Of a stretch of DNA of 64,000 bases, positions 22,788-33,646 are shown in pieces. How positions within the stretch are numbered: the stretch's first letter is position 1; each line of letters starts with the position of its first letter. The notes under the pieces were generated by a model. It worked only from the letters and a program-made list of their open reading frames with translations. It had not been told where the DNA came from and searched no databases. Position numbers and translations under genes: made by a program. The stretch spans positions 105,078,969-105,142,968 of the forward strand of contig JAQMRL010000003.1 in assembly GCA_035578175.1 (NCBI GenBank), read 5' to 3'. Source of the DNA: Catonia carolina. Lineage: Eukaryota; Arthropoda; Insecta; Hemiptera; Achilidae.

Positions 22788-23763
22788 AAAAAAATGATTT
22801 TTTTTAATTTTTTATTTATAAAGGTCGCATCAACTTCTAATGGTTATTAGCGACCACAATAGGAGTTATAAGTACTAATAACAGTAAAAACAATAATTTC
22901 ATAAATTAAAACATTAAAAGTAAAAATTGGTAGGCTTCAGATTTTGTCTTCAACAGCGATATAGCGTAGAAATTTCAAAATTTTGTAACAACTGTCTTTA
23001 CACCTAACATTGTTTTGAAAAGTTTCAGAAACACCAAGAAGTGTACGGGTGCCTTGAAGTTTTCTACATTCTGAAACTATATGCGAAACCGTTGCTTTTT
23101 CGTCGCAGAAAGGGCACACTGTCGGCGTAGATTTTGTGAGCAGATGTTGGTGTGATATATATGAGTGCCCAATTCGCAATCGGCAGATGACAACCTGTTC
23201 CCTGCGATTATGAAACTCGGGTAGAGGAAATTCTCCTAAAGTTTTTCGTACCATATGGAGTTTCGAAGGTGCCATCTCGGTCCACCTATAGTTCCAGAAA
23301 TCAAATAGTTTTCTGTTGACGTGTGCCTTTAGGTCAGAATGAGAGACCCGATGGAAATGTTCGTGTAAGTGAACAGCACTCTTGGCCGCAAGATCGGCTT
23401 TTTCGTTGCCTGGAATCCCTACATGAGACGGAATCCAGGTAAACACTATTTCAAAATTGTGTGCAGTCAACTCAGAAATTAGCTCTTGGATTTCTTGAAT
23501 TATTGGTACATGACACTGGACATTTCCTATTGCTTGCAGACCAGACAATGAATCGGTGAAAATAACATATTTAGAAGGAGTTAAATGTTTAAATTTTTCG
23601 AGAGTACAGAGTATCGCATACACTTCGCAGAAGAAAGACGAACATACATCATTAAGCGTAACTTGTACAGTCTCGTAGGGAAAGACAACATCACATGTAC
23701 ATCCTTCTGCCAAAAATGATTTTGAAAATATAGTTTTTGTTCAATAAATTTCTTGTAATTAAA
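22788..23763 (-). mobile_element. 5'-truncated RNase H-bearing LINE end
   Basis: The insert inside the TTAA MITE is flanked by aatacata (22780-22787 and 23764-23771), a possible 8-bp duplication. Minus orientation: RNase H and C-terminal coding (22937-23713), then a short 3' UTR with ccattagaagttgatgcgac and an A/T-rich tail. RNase H downstream of RT is a feature of I-type and related LINE clades. Confidence 0.75.
22937..23713 (-). CDS. LINE ORF2 C-terminal fragment: RNase H domain
   Basis: The open minus frame has 258 codons without a stop. Active-site residues by position: Glu30 (in FFCEVYAIL), Asp54 (in IFTDSLSGLQAI), His97 (WIPSHVGIPG) and Asp107 (GNEKADLAAK). The first catalytic Asp, normally in a TDGS motif upstream, lies before the truncation. 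After RNase H comes the usual tail: CRLRIGHSYISHQHLL (about 175-190) and a Cys/His knuckle CPFCDEKATVSHIVSEC. The domain would degrade the RNA of RNA-DNA hybrids in the parent element. This copy is a fragment and is probably not expressed. The intact 774-nt frame suggests a fairly recent insertion. Confidence 0.9.
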   Translation of the reverse strand: MAEGCTCDVVFPYETVQVTLNDVCSSFFCEVYAILCTLEKFKHLTPSKYVIFTDSLSGLQAIGNVQCHVPIIQEIQELISELTAHNFEIVFTWIPSHVGIPGNEKADLAAKSAVHLHEHFHRVSHSDLKAHVNRKLFDFWNYRWTEMAPSKLHMVRKTLGEFPLPEFHNRREQVVICRLRIGHSYISHQHLLTKSTPTVCPFCDEKATVSHIVSECRKLQGTRTLLGVSETFQNNVRCKDSCYKILKFLRYIAVEDKI

Positions 23764-24142
23764 AATACATACAAGCTCATACAACAGATAATAAACAGCA
23801 ATTTTCTGTATTTTGTAGCATAAGAATCATGTTGATATTTTTCTTGGTTCCTGAGATATTTTATCCCCCCTAAAAGCCCACATTTCCAAGCTCTCTTTTA
23901 TATTAGGGGTTGTAATTAATTTTTTGGCTTGGTTCAAATGGTAGATCAATACTAGTAAATTACTCTTTCATTTAAAATAAATAATGATAAATTATAGCCA
24001 GAAGTTTTTATTTTCATTATCTGGGTTGACTACCCCCTTAAGAGGTATATCACCTTTTGCATAAATTTACACGTATTTTGGTTTAAATTTTTCTACCTGG
24101 TGTATTATTGTAAAGTGGAAATATGCTAACAATGGAAATTCC

Positions 24143-24187
24143 ATTGTGTAGTATTCATAAGTAGTAGTATTGTGTAGTATTCATAAG
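24143..24187. repeat. 19-bp tandem duplication
   Basis: attgtgtagtattcataag occurs at 24143-24161 and 24169-24187 with a 7-bp spacer, directly before a GC-richer block. It may be a duplicated target or replication slippage. Confidence 0.8.
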
Positions 24188-24460
24188 GCGGGTGTATTAC
24201 CCCTCTGTGTTGTTGGGCCTTTCTTCCACCTGCCAACTTACAGCCAATCATTGTTGTAGTTCTCCTTCCCTTTGGCCCTCCAGGTTGGTTGAACGCTTAG
24301 ATGGAGGCTTGTCAACCAAAGGGTTCCTGGTTTTGGATGCAGAAGACTGAAATCAGTTCCATATGGAATTTAGCTTGGCATAGTTGTCTAAAAAGCAGGA
24401 GATAGAAATTATTAAAAGAGGTTACCAAAAGGACGAGGATAAGAAGAATAAAGAGGATGA
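24188..24460. other. GC-richer block, possible retroposed piece
   Basis: gcgggtgtattacccctctg ... ttcctggttttggatgcaga, ending in an A/G-rich stretch (gaggataagaagaataaaga). The contrast in composition and the purine tail resemble a 5'-truncated retroelement. No coding motif or clear TSD was found. Confidence 0.35.
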
Positions 24461-25979
24461 ATATTAACTTAAGACGTATTTAATACATTTAATTGTGTAC
24501 AAGAGCTTTTAAGTTTTGTTTTTAATAAAAGTTGTGAGAGAAAAATGTTGGCTATATTTAAAATACGTTAGGGTAAATTAAGGGAATAATTTTTTCAGTA
24601 ATAATTGTTGTACTAAAGGTTTTAGTTTAATGCGAAGAAGCATAGTTTTATATTTTTTATTTATTTTTCTTATGTTCTACTGCTAGAGCTGGCGCCCAAT
24701 ATTTTTTTATTATCTTCTTTAAATCCGTATTAAAGTATTTGTCCACTAGTCAAGATTTTAGGTGGTGCACAGGGGTGATATCAACCATTCCGAAATACAA
24801 CCAAGAGTCGTATAGTCATTTGTTATGGATGCCGGATGATTTAACAACCAAAAAGATTGTTAACTTAGAAGCTAACCGGAAAACGTATTGTTAACAATTA
24901 CTTTGGAAAAATTGAAATCATACATAAAAATAGCAGATTAATAAATTTGAAGTTGGAAAATGCCAGGTAACCTAATCCGCATATATTATGATGGTAATGA
25001 TTTCTTCAACTATTTTTTATTGATAAATTCTGGGAAACTTTTTCGCCAATAAAAATTACGAATTTGTAAAAGATAAAATTTTGTGCTCAAAATCAACAAT
25101 TATAATGGAAATAATTTTCGTGAATTTATTACTGACCTTATTATTTTATACACTCGGTGTCATATTACTAATTATTCTATACATACCTGGAATGTACTGT
25201 AGTTCATTTAACCAGAAATAACATAAATGCACGCAGCGTTAGAACGGAATTACTAGTACACGGGTGGCTATTTTTAATCAACAATCTATTAGTAGCACAA
25301 ACTTTGTTAAAATTATGTAGTTTAATATCACTATATTAGATTGCATGTAATTTTGTGTACTGGAAGTCAGTCTATCAGATAAACTGTGCCGTAGTCATTG
25401 GCTGAAACAGTGTTTACGTGAACAGCTTACTGGTTTTACTTACTATATTTTTCCTATACTGGTTTTATATTTACTATACTCAATCATTATAGTGTAGATT
25501 ATATTTATAAGAAATAAACGAAACAACTATAAATTTCACATCTACTAAAACATAAATTTAAATATCATATCCTATCGATCTACGAGCAAGAGAAACTTTT
25601 CCAAGTTTTTAAATAACTACTGTTCTCTGGTTATTTTGTTTTTACTTTCCTCTTTGCGACAGTTTACTGGTTTTTTATGCTCATTTATTGAAATAATCCC
25701 TTAAAGTAAAAATATTCACATTGTGTGAGTTAAAATATATTACAAAGTAGTTTAGTTGTAAAATAAAAGTTTGCTTTTATTTGTTTTCTACGTTAAAAAA
25801 TGTACATTAAGTTTTTTTTTTTAATTTGCATAGTTATTAAAATTATTATTATTGATATTAATTTGTATGTAATTGAATCTATCATTTGTTTTGTACTTGT
25901 ACTTTCTTTAACTGTGAAATAATTTAGTAATTTTTAAAGTAGTTATAAGTATTTAAGCAATTTTTCTTTTCTGTATTCT
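24461..25979. other. gene-free stretch
   Basis: AT-rich, nothing recognised. Confidence 0.4.
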
Positions 25980-26160
25980 CCTATGCGCGGACAGAACTCC
26001 TCGTGAAGAACAGTTTTTGTATATAAGTATGTTAGTTTAAAATATTGTATACTTGTACAAGTCAGTTCAGTTTAGTAATAAATCGTATGTATATGTAACT
26101 AAATAAAATAAATTAATTTCCAAAATGGTTTCATATATTAACTGACCGACGAAGTTCTGT
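25980..26160 (+). promoter_or_regulatory. LTR-like promoter/poly(A) arrangement
   Basis: TATATAAG (26020-26027), an arthropod-initiator-like TCAGTT (26062-26067) about 40 bp later, and AATAAA (about 26075) lie within 60 bp. Such close packing is typical of retrotransposon LTRs. Neither TG...CA ends nor a primer-binding site could be fixed, so a chance arrangement in AT-rich DNA remains possible. Confidence 0.25.
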
Positions 26161-26612
26161 GGTAAATTGAATTTAATTATGTTTGGTAATCTCTTTTGTT
26201 GAACATGTTTATTCACATTTAATGATACGGTTAACCTAAGTAACAGTTTTTACAAACAATCGATTTGACTCCATTTGCATAGGCATATAAATTATTCAGT
26301 GAATTTTATAATACTCTGTTGTGATTTAAAAGTAAAAAAAATCTTTTCTCCAATGTGAAGAGCATTCAAAACGTAGAATACAAATTATTCAAAATTTTAA
26401 ATGTATTACATTAATATTTATACTTTCTGTTTCACTGATATCAATTCTAAGTATTCTCCTAAGAACGAGCTTTTAATTATGTCTAATAACGCTGATGGTA
26501 ATTTTTTTAACAATATTACCTTTATAAAACTCCTAAAATTTAATATGATGTTATTACAAAATGCTACATGAAATTAAATTAAATCAACAGTAGATACTTT
26601 AATTTCTATAAA
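26161..26612. other. gene-free stretch
   Basis: AT-rich, nothing recognised. Confidence 0.4.
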
Positions 26613-26614
26613 TA

Positions 26615-27553
26615 CAAGGGTAGGCTGATAACTAATGCACACATGCTTGTAGAAAGCGAACAAAAAAAACTAGCAAGATCGGGTAGAAAACAAATTAAAT
26701 TAAAATTCCTAAACTTCATAATCATGTATTTATTTTTCAACATAGTCAACTTTAAGCATTACACATTTCTCTTAAAAAGTAAAACAAGTTTCTCATTCCA
26801 TCACTGAAAAATTCTTCCAACTCTTCTTTAACCCAGGATGCAATAGCTGCTTTCCCCTCATTGTCTGAGCTGTAATGATTACCCATAAGGTTTCTCTTGA
26901 GTCGAGGAAAACAAGGTGCGAGTTCGGGGGAATAAGGAGGGTGTAGAATCGGTTTAATCTACGGGTTTCTCAGAGCCTCTTCAGTTGCACGCGAAGTGTG
27001 TGGACGAGCATTGTCGTGTTGCAAGATTATAGGCGCCAGGTTGTCTCTAACACGACGAACTCGACGTAGGAGGTGTTTTAGAGTCTGTATGTACTGAGTA
27101 GAATTTACCGTTGCATCTCGTTCCAGGTAATCATTCACATAAACTTGGCGAGCATTCTAAAACACGGTCAAAAGAAGTTTTTTTGCGAATGGTTGTGTTC
27201 TAAACTTTTTTACATTGGGAGAATGTTCATGACGATATTCAGTGCTCTGCCTTTTCTCTTCGGGGTCATAACGATGATCCCATGACTCATCTCCGTTACA
27301 ATATTTAAAAGAAAGTCGTCTCCTTCGTCGCGGTAAATTCGATAACAGCATGTTGCTCAACTCGCGTCGATATAACACCAGAACCCGACGCCATACTTCC
27401 ACTACTCAAAAAAAACTGGATGAACGCAACGTTTTCAAACTGAGCAAGCGTATAGAGGAGAAATAGTACTTCCAAATGCCACCAGGCGCGCTTTTGAAAT
27501 TTTTTTGTTCTCGTTCTACGAGCATGTGTACATAAGTAATCAGCCTACCCTCG
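26615..27553 (-). mobile_element. mariner with internal deletion (minus)
   Basis: The 939-bp element has inverted ends of about 37 bp (caagggtaggctgata at 26615; rc of tcagcctaccctcg to 27553) and flanking TA (26613-26614, 27554-27555). On the minus strand a start MASGSGVISTRVEQHAVIEF is soon followed by GDESWDHRYDPEE (first Asp). The roughly 400 bp coding for most of the helix-turn-helix region is missing. The second Asp survives in LQHDNARPH (about 27010). The region of the third reads SPELAPCFPRLKRN, so the catalytic Asp and its neighbours are deleted. It differs in sequence from the mariner at 782-2076 and so belongs to another lineage. Confidence 0.9.
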
Positions 27554-27715
27554 TATATTGAATTTTATAACATCCTGTGCAAAATATCTTTACATTGTTT
27601 TAATCATTGTTGTAGCTTCAAACCCTACTATATTTGCAAATGATTTAGAAAGTTGACAGTGATTTTGAAAATACTAAGTATTAAACATGTAATTTAACAT
27701 GTATTATTACTTTTA

Positions 27716-27934
27716 GTCAGAGTTATCTCCCCTAAGAGTCATGAATTTCATTATACAGCCAGATTCTGTGGTAAAAGAAGTGAAAATGTCATTTGCAGGG
27801 TGGAAGGTTCATACTTTTTGAAGGGCCTGGAATGCTGATAAGAATACTTTTCCGCCCAGTGAGGAAGGCAATTGTAAACCTCCTCACTCCTTTTTGTAGT
27901 GGTTCAAACCAGCCTTTCAGTTGATGACCTAAAC
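27716..27934 (-). repeat. R2 repeat, left half (minus)
   Basis: gttatctcccctaagagtca through ttcagttgatgacctaaac. It keeps the R2 small frame as LGHQLKGWFE ... SILISIPGPSKSMNLPPCK, with some codons lost. Confidence 0.85.
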
Positions 27935-28417
27935 AACAACAGTACTTTTTTATGTATTGATAATAAATACATAACATTTTGCTTGGTCAAGGAGTTTTTA
28001 CAGATTCCATGACTATTCCAAGTGAATGTCTGGTCAAACACCATTTTGTTTTCTGTGCAGTATCATGACCCTCCCAATCCCTTTACAAATTTTTACACGT
28101 CTATATTTTTTTATTAATAGATTTACATATAATCTGTTCTTAAAAAAACAAAGAGTTTATAAAATAATCTTATTTATAAAGATAACTTATCATGTGTAAA
28201 GGTATCTCCCAGTGGAGATAACGTTAAAAAATATACACTGTTCACAGGTTGATATGTATTACACATAATGATGCTAAAATTAGTAAAAAATAAAAGCAGG
28301 CTAATAATGAAAGTTACTGAACAAATTAATCTGTCGAGTACCTCCGTTTTAGCTTTAGTATTTTAGGATACCACTGTTGGGGTTTTGCAATAAATTGATT
28401 GCCAAATAATTTTTGTA
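27935..28417. other. gene-free stretch
   Basis: Nothing recognised. Confidence 0.4.
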
Positions 28418-28660
28418 GCCGCCTGGGTAGTTTTGTAGTCGTTGCCGTGAATCAGCTGTTTGCAGCTGATTTTGCGAAACGAAAGTTCCGTGGTTTAAAT
28501 TCTAGTGAAGAATAATAGACTGTAGTTATCGGTGAATATTGATTGTTGGGATATAATTAAGCACACTTTCTCGGGAATGGTCGGCCTGAGGTTGTACAAG
28601 ACTGCACCTCATTTACACGTTATACGTATCATACTCAACTCAATGATCATGGGCAAAATA
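28418..28660 (+). mobile_element. SINE-B, tRNA-derived
   Basis: gccgcctgggtagttttgta, atcagctgtttgcagctgat (head), ttccgtggtttaaattctag (box-B-like) and the body cgggaatggtcggcctgagg, tgtacaagactgcacctcat. It shares all landmarks with 41640-41990 (minus) and 48060-48330. Confidence 0.8.
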
Positions 28661-30314
28661 TAATTTGTATTAAGAACTATAGTTCTTAATTGAACAGATT
28701 GCAATGTATTTACAAATTAGGGATTCAAAATAATAATAATTTTCGTAAAACTCAAGCCGTTTTGTACTAAAATTTGAAAGTTTAGCGTGTATTACATCAA
28801 ACATAATGTATATTATTTAACGTAACAATAAAAGTTTACTTTTTTAACAAAAACAGCCTCCAATTTAACGAAGGCGTCACATTTGACTATTATTCGTAAT
28901 TTAAATCACTACTTTTAAATCTACATAAAAATTTAGATGTTTTTTATCTCTTATTTTATTTTTGAATAAACTTTGGATAAAAGTACTTTCGTTTATTAAA
29001 ATGTGTTTGTGTTTCACACATCACAAGGCCTATAACATGTATCAAAAGCTATTCAAAGTGTGCCCTGTGTACTCGGTGTAGATTATTTCTAAAGCGTTAC
29101 AAATTTTCGGGCTATTTCCATTAAAATTTGTGAATGTTTACACCTTTAAAGTTCAATCTCTGGAGTTTTCAATTAATGGGACAAATGACATTAACGTTAC
29201 TGTATTTCGGTGGTTATTTTTCCAGCAGGACTTTTATACATAAATCCATTGTTGTAAAATTGTTCGTTAATGCATTTACAAAATTGGAAACTCACGTAAT
29301 TTTTTGTTACAATAATTTTTATAATACACAATAAGATTTTAAGTCCATCCAAGCTGTGAAATAATATTTTTTATAAAGGAGTTTTAAATTTAATTGTTCA
29401 CGCAAGTAGTTAAATTTAAGCGGCACAAAATAAATATACTTACTTTTCACACATGACTTTTTTGATTTTCTTCTAAACGAAAAAACTCCATGCAGAACAC
29501 CGTAATTATTCACATTATTTTACATAGAGAATGTTTTTACAGCTATTAAAACATTCCTCATAAAAATCTCTTCATGTAGCCTGTATAATAACGAAGAAAA
29601 GTGTTCGCTATGATTGAGATCTAGTACAGATGTCGGAGGATTGAAAGAGCGTACGGATTCTAACTTTGTCTTATATAATAAATAAATTTAAATAAAACAG
29701 ATATTTTTCAGAAAGTTTTTTAGAAAGACTACATTAAAAAACCGACATTAAAGAATACCAAAACGTATTGTAATGTACAAAATCATTAAAGATCGAAGAA
29801 TCATGACAGATAAAATTAAACTATCAGCCACAACACTTACTAAGCGTCAAAATAAATCTTTTTTATGGAACCAAGCATCTCGCACAGATTTTAGTACCAT
29901 TTCAAACGTTAGAAAAGCATATTAAATATTACAAATAATAATTATAATTACAACCTATAATAAAACAGGTCAACAATGAAAAAGTTGTTTGAAAACTAAT
30001 GACTGATTATTATAGATTTTTGTATGCTAGTTTCAGGAAAAGTAGTTAAAAAATCCATCACGTACCATTTTTTCACAATATTAGTTTGTTTTATTATTGT
30101 CAAATTTGACAAATAAATATATTTCATTTCTTAGTCATGAAATAAAATATGTGGCATGAATTAATTTTGTTGGTATTTTATCATTAGTTTTAGTCTATTA
30201 GTTTGGTTACATGGCAAAGTCTTTACTCCATACTTTTCTGATGACCACACAGGGCACTATTAAAACTTGGGACCAAAAATGTAATACGAAAAAATTTGGT
30301 TGATCCACTGAAAG
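28661..30314. other. gene-free stretch
   Basis: AT-rich. Frames at 29134-29334 and 29319-29513 carry no recognisable motif. Confidence 0.4.
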
Positions 30315-30640
30315 TAATTCTACCTCCGCTTAACATTAGACTCTGATTGATAGAACAATTCGTAAAAGCTTTATCAAACGAAGTAGATTGTTAAGCCAAA
30401 AAATTCCACATCTGTCAGAGGTCAAAGAGAAAGAAGGTGTTTTTACTAGTCCAGACATTCGTAAACGTTTGAGAAATGAAGCCTTTCAAACCAAAATGGA
30501 AGACATTGAAATCAAGATGCATGGAAATCATTTGAAGAAGTCATAAATAAATTTCTTGGGAACAATAAAGATACAAAATTTTAAGTGCGCAGTGGAAAAT
30601 ATGCTAAAGAAATTCAAAGACTTGGGTTGTTCAAGTCAAA
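30315..30640 (+). pseudogene. Decayed coding remnant, LPPLxIxLG-type repeat protein
   Basis: Plus-strand frames with one early stop and several shifts read LPPLNIRL, then LIEQFVKALSNE, then FHLSEV-type PHLSEVKEKEGVFTSPDIRK, then the remains of an INFLGNNKDTKF block and a final LG..KS...F segment. I recall this order (LPPL.I.LG / FVKA / KEGIF.GP.IR / FLGN.K / CxMSLK) from a multicopy protein domain in arthropod genomes, probably transposon-borne. No database search backs this. It is clearly not functional. Confidence 0.45.
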
Positions 30641-31059
30641 ATTCGAAGACTTTGGGTTGAGCTTGAACAGAAAATGTGGCCTGAGAAGCGTTAAAAGGAA
30701 AAGAAAAAGGCAGTACAAATCTTCATAGAGGTCAGAGAATTTACCACAATCCTTTCTTTTAATCCCAATGTTTTATAAATAAAAGTTTTCCATGAGAAAT
30801 ATGACTAGGCCTGTATATATACAACGACAATGTCCATTTTATTTTTCAGTGTTGTGAAAAATTCTTACGTGATAGGAAAAAACGGTGGCCATATTTGAAA
30901 TCAGATTACAAACAACTTTCAATTTCCTTAATTTTTTTGACCTTTGTAATGTAAATGAAAACCTTTCTGGTTAAGGAAGGTAAATATTGTTATTGTCAAA
31001 AATCACTCATAATTTTTACTGGTGTTTCAAACAAAAACTTCCTTCGAACAAAAATTAAC
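30641..31059. other. gene-free stretch
   Basis: Nothing recognised. Confidence 0.4.
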
Positions 31060-31402
31060 TCCTATGAATCCTCAACATTCATTGGCCGTAAATATAAATT
31101 GCTGCCTCATTCTCCGTATTCTGCAGATTTGGCCCCTAGTGATTTTTTTTTTGTTTCCGAATATGAAAAAATGGCTTGGCGGAAAGTCGTTCACAACTTA
31201 CGAAGAGGTAGGTGTTCTTTGAATTTGGATTTATTTTGCAGAGTTTGTGAAATTTTATTTTTGTAATGGTTTAAAAAAGTTAGAAAATTGCTTAACTAAG
31301 TGGGTAGAACTGATTGAGGATTTAAGTTGAGAAATAAATAAAAACATTTTCTGAAAGAATATGTTTTTTTCCCTAACACGGGCTTTATCATACAGCTCTC
31401 GT
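31060..31402 (+). mobile_element. mariner 3' end remnant
   Basis: The plus strand gives LPHSPYSADLAPSDFFF (third catalytic Asp context), a frameshift, then MKKWLGGKSFTTYEEV and a VKFYF.NGLKKLE-like tail. It closes with agctctcgta at 31402, a plausible 3' end of the element. The 5' part and its TIR are not found. Text differs from both other mariners here. Confidence 0.7.
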
Positions 31403-31821
31403 ACAGAAGTCATGTTTTTATTTTGTTTAATTCTAAGTGATATTTGTATAAGAGAATAAGAATGTATTCTTGAATAAGAATATTATAAACGCTTATAACG
31501 CATCGACAACCCGTCAAGGACAGAGTGAAAGAGAAAGGCCAAATATAAGTTCACGGAATATAAGAGAGAAAATAATATTCTGCTTTTTAAAATTGGAAGC
31601 AAAATGGGCTGTTTTTCATTGTGAACATACGTGATGGTATTTCGGAATCTTACTAATGTATTTTATATAAGAGAAATTGTAGTAAGACGTTTTTATATCA
31701 GTCTTAGTGAAGTGGTACGTACGAGTACATAAAATATGCGTGCATTTTTTAAAATTATTAATTTCAGTAATCAGTTAGTCATTTACGAAATTATTTCAAA
31801 TTATGTCGATTTACAATTTTT
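31403..31821. other. gene-free stretch
   Basis: Nothing recognised. Confidence 0.4.
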
Positions 31822-32207
31822 GCCCATAACGGGTGGAGTGTTAAATTAATTGTACTCGATCTGTTGGTTCCAGGGCTACACAAAATATAGCTCTGTTTCT
31901 TATCATATAGTCAGCCACTTATATAACTGAACTATTTAAGAATAGAAGAGGTAGAGGTGTAAAAGACACTACTCAGAGATTACTTTTTTCTGACAGTAAT
32001 GGATTTCACTATACAGACAGACCCTGTGGTAAATGAAGCGAAAGTGTCATTTGCAGGATAAGAAGTGTGTGCTTTTTGGAGGGCCTTGCATGCTGATAAG
32101 TATATTTTTTCAACTCAGTGAGGAAGGCGGTTGTAAACCACGTCACTCCTCGTTTTTATTTAGTAAAACGTCTAGACGTTCAAACCAGCCTTTCGACTGA
32201 CCTAAAC
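31822..32207 (-). repeat. R2 repeat, near complete (minus)
   Basis: From gcccataacgggtggagtgt to cagcctttcgactgacctaa, covering the whole R2 length as in 39960-40331. Confidence 0.9.
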
Positions 32208-33462
32208 GACACTTAAAATTTTATAATAAATTAATGTTTGTATTATTACAAAATGTAAAGTAAACGTTTTCATATAAAAAACCGTATAATTGACCCTGTA
32301 CTGTAGTATAATTCTAAACTGTACAAAATTAGAGTGAAAGACACGGTTCCATTCCTGACTCTTAATTTTAATATTTTAAAGTTCATATTCTCTTACTAAA
32401 CCTACTGACATTATAATGATGAAACAGAAAATACAAATTTAAATAAACTGGACGAGAAATACTTTTTATGAATCTTTTGGAAAATATTTTTACTGCTCAA
32501 GTTAAAATTTTTAAAGTTTAGGTGAGGTGCGCCAAAGCCTAGAAGTGGAATCTATGACCTTGTCAGGGAAACTTCTATATTTAGTTTATTGTAGGTAAAA
32601 TTACCAGAAAAAAGATGATTAGGTTAACCCCTGAGTTTCTTGAGAAGAAACCTAAGTTGACTCGATTTATTTTACGGATATTTGTACGGTGATCGTAGGC
32701 TACTATGATTTAGTTTATACAGATATTTATGATTTAATACAACGGTAATATAAAAATCTAGATCTATGAAAGTTTATTAGGATTTTAAGTACACCTCGTT
32801 TCAAAAGTGTTTTAATTTTCTAAAAGATATATTACTACCAACACTTGTTTTATTAAGCGTAATAACAGAACTATACAGATTGAAATACAATTTTAGACTT
32901 TATTTCTTATTATATTAAACTAAGGTTTTATTTTTAAATACAAACCAGTTTGAGTCGATTACTTCAACCAAATTTTTTTGTTCTTGAAATAATTACACTA
33001 AGTTTAACACTACAAATAATTAATTAAATTGTCTTTGTTGACAATTGAAGGGTATTGTAGAAATTAATTGCTGTTATTCACCCCTTTTACGCTTAACTCT
33101 ATCACAGTTTGCTGGTTCGCTACGTTTTAAAATTGTTTACTATGAAATTAATTAATTAATTAGTTAATTGGATAATTAAATTATAAAATACGATGAGGGA
33201 AATATACATAAATTTACATTTAATTAAGTTTAATAATTATTTCAATAAGACATTTTGAAGTTATAAAATTTTATAATATTAATTTTTTCCGTGAAGTAGC
33301 CTACCTCAAATAACGTATTTATTTTATAATACAGTTTACCTGGTTTAATTTAATTGAGAAAAAATATTTGTAATTCTGTGATGAATGAATGAACAAAAAG
33401 TAAGTAAACAGAAAATATTAATGTATCATAAGATCTAGGGTATTTAGTCCTAAGAATCCGGA
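32208..33462. other. gene-free stretch
   Basis: AT-rich, nothing recognised. Confidence 0.4.
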
Positions 33463-33474
33463 CAAACACTTTTT

Positions 33475-33635
33475 TTAGTTTTTTCAAGTCGCATCAACAG
33501 CTTGGTCATCAGCCAATAAGGCGGATATGTAACGATGGGTTTTAATATGTAAATATTTTCAGACCCTGGCCAGGAATCGATCCCGGGACCTCCGTATGGT
33601 AGGCTAGCACGCTACCACTACGCTACGGAGGCAGC
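33475..33635 (-). mobile_element. SINE-C (minus) with probable TSD
   Basis: Reverse complement: gcctccgtagcgtagtggta, gcgtgctagcctaccatacg, gggatcgattcctggccagg, then aaacccatcgttacatatcc and gaccaagctgttgatgcgac and an A-rich tail. Box A and B positions are well preserved. The flanks caaacacttttt (33463-33474) and caaacattttt (33636-33646) look like an imperfect target duplication. Confidence 0.9.
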
Positions 33636-33646
33636 CAAACATTTTT

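Larger units (their letters stand above)
22427..24037. mobile_element. TTAA-flanked MITE carrying a LINE insertion
   Basis: Perfect 13-bp inverted ends GGGGGTAGTCAAC (22427-22439) and GTTGACTACCCCC (24025-24037), each next to TTAA (22423-22426, 24038-24041). TTAA duplications are characteristic of piggyBac-type transposition. Without the LINE at 22788-23763 the element would be about 0.63 kb. No transposase is seen, so it is non-autonomous. Confidence 0.8.

Noticed and set aside
22937..23713. Host RNase H gene
   Set aside because: The C-terminal Cys/His tail, the lost first Asp and the placement inside a MITE with a probable duplication show it is a LINE fragment.
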